A DNA stretch of 64,000 nucleotides from JAJDXW01 sp965243335 (lineage in GTDB: Bacteria > Pseudomonadota > Gammaproteobacteria > HK1): NCBI GenBank assembly GCA_965243335.1, contig OZ251545.1, positions 62,001 to 126,000 on the forward strand, written 5' to 3'. A program made the translations under genes and the position numbers. Below the pieces are notes generated by a model. The model saw nothing but the letters and a program-made list of their open reading frames with translations. It was not told the origin of the DNA and ran no database searches. Numbering within the stretch: the first letter of the stretch is position 1; the number at the start of each line of letters is the position of its first letter. Below, in pieces: positions 58,736-64,000 of the stretch.

Positions 58736-59761
58736 TCACACGTCCACCCGCCGCACGGAGCCCCGCTGGCGGACGAGCAGCCAGATCCCGAAGAAGATGA
58801 ACACGGAGAAGAAGATCAGGAGCAGGATGGAGGCCGCCGCCCCGTAGCTGTACTTGTTGAACACCCACACCTCCTGCCACAGGTAGTAGGCGATGGTCTG
58901 GGTCGAGATGCCGGGGCCGCCGAACGTGAGCAGCACCACCGGGTCGAACATCTTGAGCGCCTCCATCGACCGGATCACCACCGCGATCACGATGGCGGGC
59001 TTCAGAAGGGGTAGCTGCACCCGCCAGAAGATCTGCGCGGGGCTCGCCCCGAGGACCCGCGCCGCGTTGACGAGCTGCTGCGGCAGGGCGGCGAACCCGG
59101 AGAGGAAGATGAGAAAGGTGAGCGAGGTCCACTGCCAGACGTCGGCGAGGATGATCGCCCACTGCGCCGCCGCCGGGTGGGACAGCCACCGGATGCGCGG
59201 GTCGATGCCGAAGGGCTCCAGGAACGGGGCGAGGATCTCGTTGAGGGGGCCGCTGTCGACGTAGATCATCGAGAAGTTGTAGCCGACGACGACCGGCACC
59301 ACCATCATCGGCGCGAGGAAGACCGTGACGTAGAGGCGCCGCCCGCGGAAGCGCCGGTGCAGGAGGTAGGCGAGGACGAACCCGATCAGCAGCTCGAGGA
59401 TCACCGCCGCGCCCGCGAAGTAGAAGGTGCGGCCGAGCGCCATCCAGAACTCGTCCTTGCCGAGCACCCGTTCGTAGTTGAGGAACCCGCTGAAGTACGC
59501 CTGCTCGAAGGGCCGGTTCGCGCGCCAGCGGAGGAGGCTGATGTAGATGGTGAGGAGGAACGGGATGATGATGACGAGGATGAAGACCGCCTCGACCGCG
59601 ATGAACGGGATGAGGCGGAACACCCGTTCCTGAGAGAGCCACGCGGCCAGCCGCCGGCCGGGCGAGCGCCGCCCGCGCGCCGGTTCGGGCGCAGGAGCAG
59701 GCGCGGGCGCCGGCCCGCGGGCCGGCGCGTCCACCGCCGCCGGCTGCCCGGACCCCGCCAC
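58736..59761 (-). CDS. ABC transporter permease, carbohydrate CUT1 type (MalF/UgpA-like)
   Basis: A 341-residue permease with six helices after an Ala/Pro-rich head of about 35 residues. Motifs include FILVIIIPFLLTIYISLLRW, YFSGFLNYERVLGKDEFWMA and the EAA loop NAARVLGASPAQIFWRVQLP. It forms the channel with the next permease. Start GTG 59761, in a Gly/Pro-rich region, so the exact N-terminus is uncertain. Confidence 0.9.
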   Translation of the reverse strand: MAGSGQPAAVDAPARGPAPAPAPAPEPARGRRSPGRRLAAWLSQERVFRLIPFIAVEAVFILVIIIPFLLTIYISLLRWRANRPFEQAYFSGFLNYERVLGKDEFWMALGRTFYFAGAAVILELLIGFVLAYLLHRRFRGRRLYVTVFLAPMMVVPVVVGYNFSMIYVDSGPLNEILAPFLEPFGIDPRIRWLSHPAAAQWAIILADVWQWTSLTFLIFLSGFAALPQQLVNAARVLGASPAQIFWRVQLPLLKPAIVIAVVIRSMEALKMFDPVVLLTFGGPGISTQTIAYYLWQEVWVFNKYSYGAAASILLLIFFSVFIFFGIWLLVRQRGSVRRVDV

Positions 59762-59924
59762 GGGAGCTCAGGACCCGGCCCGAGGGCGCGGGCCAACCCG
59801 CGCGGGCCGAAGACCCGGCCCGCGCGCGCCATCCGCTCCGTCCGCCGCGCACGTCCGCCGACGCGCCCGCGCCTGACGTGTCCGCACCGGTCCCGTCCCG
59901 GACACGACCCCGGAGGCCGGCCCC

Positions 59925-61397
59925 CTACTCGAACTTGTCGAGGTAGATGCCGCTCTCGACGCCGGAGCGCCAGGCCGTGATCTGGTAGTCCCGGCCGATG
60001 TCCTCCGTCACGTCGTTCCACCCCTTCTCGATGAGCGCCGCCGCCTCCGCGGCCGTGACGTTGCCGTTCATCACGCTCGCCAGGTGCTTGTCGAGGATGT
60101 TGAAGTACTCGTAGTTCCCCTCCAGCAGCAGCAGCGAGATCGCGTTCTTCGAGTTCTCCATCGTGGTGTCGATGAACTGCCGGCCGAACTTCCCGACGAT
60201 GCCCTCATGGGTCAGGTTGGAGGTGCGGAACGGGTCCCAGAAGCCGTTGGGATGGGCGATGGCCCGGTCGCCCACGCTCTCGCTCGTGAACCACTGGATG
60301 AAGTAGTAGGCGAGCTCGGGATGCTTGCCGTAGCGGCTCACCATGTACCCGGTGCCCGCCGCCTGCGGCGCCCGGCTCACCATCCTGCCGCCGCCCACGT
60401 CCACCTTCGGGATGACGCACGAGAGCTGCTCGCCCTGGATGACGCTCTTCGGGTTCCGGTTCGCGTACCCCACGATGGACGGGAAGGACATGACGGAGAA
60501 GGCGTTCCCCCCGCCCCAGAACGGGTAGATCTGCGGGGTGCCCCAGCCCTGGATGTCGGGCGGCATGTACTGGACGATGGACGCGAACTGCTCGATCGCC
60601 CGGACCCCGTTCGGGGTGTTGATGGTCGGGTTCATGTCCGCGTCGAACATGAGCCCTCCGAGATACGCGGGGAAGTGCCGGTAGGAGAAGTTGATCGCAC
60701 GATAGGCCATCGCCCCGTAGAGGGGCTTGTCGAACGTCATCCCCCACCGCGTCTCGCCTTCCTCCGTGTGGAACCAGGCCGCCATCTGCTCCCATTCCGA
60801 CATGGTCTCGGGGCATCCGGGGGCCTTGCCGAACTTCGCCCGGTACTCCTCGATCACGGCCGGGTTCCGGACCAGGTCGTTCCGCAGCACGAGGATGATG
60901 TGGTCCCCGTCGAGGACCATGTTGTAGAGCTTGCCCTGGTAGTACTGCTGGAACCGGAGGCCGGGAGCGGTCCCGGAGAAGTCGGGCCGGCCGCGCGCCG
61001 CGTACTCGTCGAGCGGGACCACCACCCCCGCGCCGGCCGCGTCCGGCATGGTGTAGGGGAAGTCGTTGAAGATGTCGTAGACGCCGGTCTTGGCGGTCGC
61101 CTCGGCCATGACCTTGGCCGGGATGTCGGTGTACCCGAGGGGGACGTTCTCGATCTCGACCCCGGTGAGCTCCGTCCACTCGCGGGTGAAGTCGGGCATC
61201 GAGTTCCGGTAGAGCGAGCTCAGCAGCATGGTGAGCTTCGGGCTCTCGAGGCCGTGCTTCTCGATGTACTCCTTCGCGCCGTTCAGGGCGCGTTCGGCCA
61301 CCGTGTCCCCGGGCAGGACGTCGGCGGCGATTGCGGGGGCCGCCAGGGCCGCCGCGGCGGCGGCGGAGGCCGCTGCTTGCAGGAAACCACGCTTCAT
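59925..61397 (-). CDS. ABC transporter extracellular solute-binding protein
   Basis: A 490-residue family-1-type receptor with signal peptide (cleavage near AAPAIA, residue 24, before ADVLPG). SSLYRNSMPDFTREWTELTG, YDIFNDFPYTMPDAAGAG and MSEWEQMAAWFHTEEG are typical of sugar/glycerol-3-phosphate-type receptors, though at 490 residues it is on the long side. ATG 61397 has AGGAGG upstream. It heads the ABC operon; the ligand is not deducible, but a polyol or sugar is usual for this group. The operon precedes the ureide genes on the same strand with a 167-base gap. Confidence 0.88.
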   Translation of the reverse strand: MKRGFLQAAASAAAAAALAAPAIAADVLPGDTVAERALNGAKEYIEKHGLESPKLTMLLSSLYRNSMPDFTREWTELTGVEIENVPLGYTDIPAKVMAEATAKTGVYDIFNDFPYTMPDAAGAGVVVPLDEYAARGRPDFSGTAPGLRFQQYYQGKLYNMVLDGDHIILVLRNDLVRNPAVIEEYRAKFGKAPGCPETMSEWEQMAAWFHTEEGETRWGMTFDKPLYGAMAYRAINFSYRHFPAYLGGLMFDADMNPTINTPNGVRAIEQFASIVQYMPPDIQGWGTPQIYPFWGGGNAFSVMSFPSIVGYANRNPKSVIQGEQLSCVIPKVDVGGGRMVSRAPQAAGTGYMVSRYGKHPELAYYFIQWFTSESVGDRAIAHPNGFWDPFRTSNLTHEGIVGKFGRQFIDTTMENSKNAISLLLLEGNYEYFNILDKHLASVMNGNVTAAEAAALIEKGWNDVTEDIGRDYQITAWRSGVESGIYLDKFE

Positions 61398-61703
61398 GGT
61401 TGCACCTCCTCGGGGCAGCGCCATCCACGACGCAGCCCCGAGGGCGCGGCCCGCGTCTGATGCGAGGCTGCGGCCGCCATGCTAGCCGAGATCGACCGCC
61501 GAGGTCGAACGGAGGGGCGGACGCGGCGGCCGGGAGCCCGGATCAGCGTGCAGCGTGCGGAAGGATCCCGTCTTCCACCCCCCTTCCGGGCTCCGCGACG
61601 AGGCGGAGCGGTCCGCGTCAGCCCCCGGGGAGCGGGGGCTTCCGGCCCGCACGGGCGAGGCCCTTGAATGCGGGCCTTCTTCCCCGTTGGCGGTGAAGCG
61701 CGG

Positions 61704-62186
61704 CTACGCGCCCTTGCTGACGATCTTCCAGTCACCGGCTTCGTCCCGGCACGCTGTCCCGTACGCCTGCTCCTCGCGTCCGCCGATCTGCACGGTGTGG
61801 GTGAACTCGCGGCAGGTCTCGCCTCGGTCGTTGCGCCCCGTGCGGCCGATCTCGACCGTGCCCGTGTCCGGGCCTTCGGCCCAGGTGATCGACTCGCCGG
61901 ACTCGAGGGCCGCGACCTCGGCTTCGCCCGCCTTGCGCCGGACGTTCTCGTCCACGTTCCGGCCGATCCAGTTGCCGGCGAGCCCGCCGAGGATGGCGCC
62001 GGCGGCGATCGCGAACTTCTGCCCGCTGCCGCCCCCGACCTTGTTGCCGAGGACGCCGCCGGCGACGGCCCCGCCCACGGTGCCGATCACCTCGCCGAGC
62101 CCCGGCTGGTTCTCGCCGGCGCAGCCGGCCAGGACGGCGAGGACGGGCGCGAGGGCGAGCCCGCGCATGGTTCTTTTCACGTTCAT
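61704..62186 (-). CDS. 17-kDa surface antigen-like lipoprotein
   Basis: A 160-residue outer-membrane lipoprotein of the Rickettsia 17-kDa antigen family. The lipobox LAVLAGC gives Cys22 as lipidation site. A glycine-zipper stretch follows (GTVGGAVAGGVLGNKVGGGS, then GAILGGLAGNWIGRNVDE), then a C-terminal DUF-type domain (CREFTHTVQIGGREEQAYGTACR) with two cysteines. Ribosome site GGAGGG precedes ATG 62186. It is the last gene of a minus-strand group with a TolA-like protein 14 bases upstream. Confidence 0.9.
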   Translation of the reverse strand: MNVKRTMRGLALAPVLAVLAGCAGENQPGLGEVIGTVGGAVAGGVLGNKVGGGSGQKFAIAAGAILGGLAGNWIGRNVDENVRRKAGEAEVAALESGESITWAEGPDTGTVEIGRTGRNDRGETCREFTHTVQIGGREEQAYGTACRDEAGDWKIVSKGA

Positions 62187-62200
62187 GGGTATTCCCTCCT

Positions 62201-62599
62201 TCAGGGTCGCTGTGTGGGACCTGCGAGGACGAGGTCCCGCTCGAACAGGCTTCGGTCCGGGGGCGAAGGCGAAGGCGAGGCGGCGAGGACGGCCCCGCGT
62301 ATCGACTGGTCGAAGACCGGGCTCGCGATCACACTCCTCACCCGGACGGCCTTCCCCCGGACGTCCTGCAGGCTCGCCCGGACCGGGCGTTTCAGCCCGC
62401 GCCGAAGGCCCGGGGGGCGGGTCCAGCAGCGCGCCGCTTTCTCGCGTATGGCGTTCGCCGGTTCGCCGAAGACGGCCTCCAGGACCTCGAACGCCCGCCC
62501 GCGCGCCTCATCATCCAGCGCCCGCCTCTCGCCTCGGCAGCCGCAGAAGCGCGTCTCGCCTCCAGCTCTTCCAGTGCGGTCCGGACCAACGGCAGGCAT
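62201..62599 (-). CDS. Small protein with TolA/TonB C-terminal-like domain
   Basis: A 132-residue protein. Residues about 45-125 follow the TolA C-terminal pattern: AIREKAARCWTRPPGLRRGL, then a strand pair, then FDQSIRGAVLAASPSPSPPD and RSLFERDLVL, like the TolA WSRPPG...FDRSV..A..ASPLPLPPDP..F motif. It has no N-terminal membrane anchor or coiled coil, so it is either a truncated tolA or a stand-alone domain. ATG 62599 follows GAGG at the right distance and starts nine bases after the preceding stop, supporting translation. The first 30 residues look less natural; the true start could be internal. Confidence 0.55.
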   Translation of the reverse strand: MPAVGPDRTGRAGGETRFCGCRGERRALDDEARGRAFEVLEAVFGEPANAIREKAARCWTRPPGLRRGLKRPVRASLQDVRGKAVRVRSVIASPVFDQSIRGAVLAASPSPSPPDRSLFERDLVLAGPTQRP

Positions 62600-62608
62600 A
62601 TCGACGCC

Positions 62609-63817
62609 TCAAGGGTTCGGGAGGCGGCTCGTCGCGACGTGGGCGTCCTTGCGGCGGTCGAGGCCCGGCAGCAGCTCGGTCCCGAGCCCCGCGCCCTCGG
62701 GGGGGAGGATCCACCCGTCCTCGATGACCGGGACCGCGGTCACGAGCTCCCGGTACCAGCCGGTGTAGAACGACCGCACCGACTCCTGGACGAGGGCGTT
62801 CGGCACGCTGAGCGAGAGGTGCGTGCAGGCCATGAACGCGACCGGACCCGAGCAGTCGTGGGGCGCGACCGGGCGGTGCCAGGTGTCCGCGAGAGCCGCG
62901 ATCTTCCGGGCTTCGGTGAGCCCGCCGCACCACGAGACGTCCGGCATGACGACGCCGCACGCCCCGGTCTCCAGCAGGTCGCGGAACTCCCACTTGCCGC
63001 CGAGGGTCTCGCTCACGCAGATCGGGACGCGCGTCTTCGCGGCATAGTCCTTGAGGGCCGCGAGGCTGTCCACGCGGATCGGGTCCTCGTACCAGAAGGG
63101 GTCGAAGGGCTCGAGGGCGGCCGCGATCCGGACCGCCGCCGGGTGCCGCCACAGCGAATGCAGCTCCACCATGACGTCCATCCGGTCCCCGACCGCGCGG
63201 CGGATCCTGCGGAACGGCTCGAGCGCGCGGTCGAGGTCGCGGCCGGAGATCCAATAGCCGTCCGATTCCACCGCCGCGTGGTCGAACGGCCAGATCTTCA
63301 TGCCCGTGATGCCCTGGTCGAGCAGGCTGTGGGCGAGCTCGTCGGCCCGGTGGAGGAAGGCGTCGAGGTCCTCGTAGGGGCCTTCGGGCTCTCCTCCGAG
63401 GCCCCAGTCGTCCGTTCCCCAGTCCGGTCGGCTGCGGACGTAGCGGTAGCCCGCGCAGGTGTTGTAGGTGCGGATCCGCTCGCGCGAGAGCCCGCCCAGT
63501 AGCTGGTAGACGGGTTGCCCGGTCGCCTTCCCGAAGAGGTCCCAGAGGGCGACGTCCACCGCCGACCGGCCGCGGGCCTCGGCTCCGGTCCCCGCGAAGC
63601 CGACGTAGGGGGTGAGGTCGCGGCCGATCCGCTCGATGGCGAGCGGGTCCCGGCCGAGCACCGTCATCGCCGCCGACTCGTGCAGGTACGCCTCGACCGC
63701 CCGCGCCCCGAAGAACGTCTCCCCGAGCCCGACGAGCCCCTCGTCGGTGTGGATCCGCACCCACAGCACGTTGGGGAACTCGTCGAGCCGCACCGTCTCC
63801 AGGGCCGTGATCTTCAT
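62609..63817 (-). CDS. Mandelate racemase/muconate-lactonizing enzyme family protein
   Basis: A 402-residue enolase-superfamily enzyme. The capping domain begins MKITALETVRLDEFPNVLW, the barrel has ITGMKIWPFDHA with a catalytic-type Lys, metal ligands near VELHSLW, WYEDPIR and CVSETLGGKWEF, and the acid-base region MPDVSWCGGLTEARK then PHDCSGPVAFMA. It probably dehydrates a sugar acid or epimerises a related acid. ATG 63817 is chosen because AAGG precedes it; its ATGA overlaps the stop of an upstream gene that runs off the window. The ABC importer downstream on the same strand may supply the substrate. Confidence 0.88.
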   Translation of the reverse strand: MKITALETVRLDEFPNVLWVRIHTDEGLVGLGETFFGARAVEAYLHESAAMTVLGRDPLAIERIGRDLTPYVGFAGTGAEARGRSAVDVALWDLFGKATGQPVYQLLGGLSRERIRTYNTCAGYRYVRSRPDWGTDDWGLGGEPEGPYEDLDAFLHRADELAHSLLDQGITGMKIWPFDHAAVESDGYWISGRDLDRALEPFRRIRRAVGDRMDVMVELHSLWRHPAAVRIAAALEPFDPFWYEDPIRVDSLAALKDYAAKTRVPICVSETLGGKWEFRDLLETGACGVVMPDVSWCGGLTEARKIAALADTWHRPVAPHDCSGPVAFMACTHLSLSVPNALVQESVRSFYTGWYRELVTAVPVIEDGWILPPEGAGLGTELLPGLDRRKDAHVATSRLPNP

Positions 63818-64000
63818 GTCTCGCATCCTTCCGGGGTCGAGGGACCGGGGTTCGGGGGGGCGGCCTCCGCCCGGGGGGCGCCGTCGTCCGCCGCCCGGTC
63901 CCGCAATCCGCGTTCCGCGAGGAGCCGCCGGCAACGCCGGGCGACGGCCGCTTCCCGGTCCCGGGCCGCCTCGTCGAGGTCCCGGTAGAGGCGCACGCCC
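63814..64000 (-). CDS. C-terminal end of an unknown gene running off the window
   Basis: About 62 codons, ending in a TGA that overlaps the start of the enolase-superfamily gene (ATGA). The visible protein is GVRLYRDLDEAARDREAAVA followed by RRCRRLLAERGLRDR and a Pro/Gly-rich tail. It is highly charged and probably helical. Too little is present to name a family. Confidence 0.55.
   Translation of the reverse strand, partial: GVRLYRDLDEAARDREAAVARRCRRLLAERGLRDRAADDGAPRAEAAPPNPGPSTPEGCET

Noticed and set aside
1..64000. CRISPR arrays, tRNA and rRNA genes
   Set aside because: Repeats present are dispersed and irregular, without evenly spaced spacers; no cloverleaf or rRNA sequence was recognised by eye.

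Overview
Overall character. The window is very GC-rich (roughly 70%) and gene-dense, and every coding sequence uses the standard bacterial code with SD-led starts. Its inventory is CaiB-type CoA transferases, a tripartite tricarboxylate (Tct) transporter, glycine-betaine and sugar-type ABC importers, a 17-kDa-surface-antigen-like lipoprotein, a TolA-like domain, glutathione enzymes and late cobalamin genes. That fits a Gram-negative proteobacterium, most probably an alphaproteobacterium of Rhodospirillales-like content. This is an inference from gene content; there is no rRNA or other taxonomic marker in the window, and I see no tRNA or CRISPR array.

Layout. 0-2.7 kb: an 18-base G run, a vapBC-type toxin-antitoxin pair, and on the other strand two unknown genes followed by a truncated MBL-fold gene. 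2.9-13 kb: acyl-CoA and organic-acid genes (CaiB transferase, acyl-CoA dehydrogenase, hydrolase, ADP-forming acyl-CoA synthetase alpha subunit, flavin monooxygenase, GST, glutathione reductase, oxaloacetate-decarboxylase-like lyase). 13-16.9 kb: a lower-GC restriction-modification pair made of an HNH nuclease and a protein with two fused methyltransferase modules, with a palindromic operator over the -10 box. 16.9-17.7 kb: relic DNA, including a 5' fragment copy of the lyase gene. 17.7-22.9 kb: a TSUP permease and cobB-cobT-cobS-cobC. 22.9-25.4 kb: a YbdK-type ligase and an AhpD-like gene read through an in-frame TGA. 25.6-35.5 kb: Tct transporter, HMG-CoA-lyase-like enzyme, CoA transferase, SDR and hydrolases. 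35.5-39.2 kb: a putative mobile block (ImmA/IrrE protein, small protein, AAA ATPase) bounded by imperfect 31-bp repeats. 39.5-44.2 kb: SMUG-like DNA glycosylase and proVWX. 44.2-49.0 kb: repeats, a DUF1156 DNA methylase and a convergent two-TM protein. 49.3-56.4 kb: a ureide/oxamate operon (amidohydrolase, DUF1116, FdrA, carbamate kinase, aminotransferase). 56.6-64 kb: a sugar-type ABC importer, an enolase-superfamily enzyme and two envelope genes.

Most interesting point. The gene on the minus strand from 25359 to 24145 has an in-frame TGA at 24609-24607 exactly where AhpD-family enzymes carry the second cysteine of CxxC. The reading frame stays open for another 154 codons and ends in a 4-base overlap with the next gene. 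A hairpin with its loop 25-29 bases after the TGA resembles a bacterial SECIS element. I interpret it as a selenoprotein with a Cys-Phe-Tyr-Sec redox motif. Annotation that ignores this would split the gene in two.

Other themes. At least eight copies or fragments of one mosaic, hairpin-forming repeat family sit in intergenic gaps. Several conserved enzymes (CobB, CobS, a CoA transferase, FdrA, glutathione reductase) carry Ala/Gly/Pro-rich insertions between domains. The four-gene allC-DUF1116-fdrA-carbamate kinase operon is joined throughout by 4-base overlaps but lacks a DUF2877 (AllH) gene in the window.
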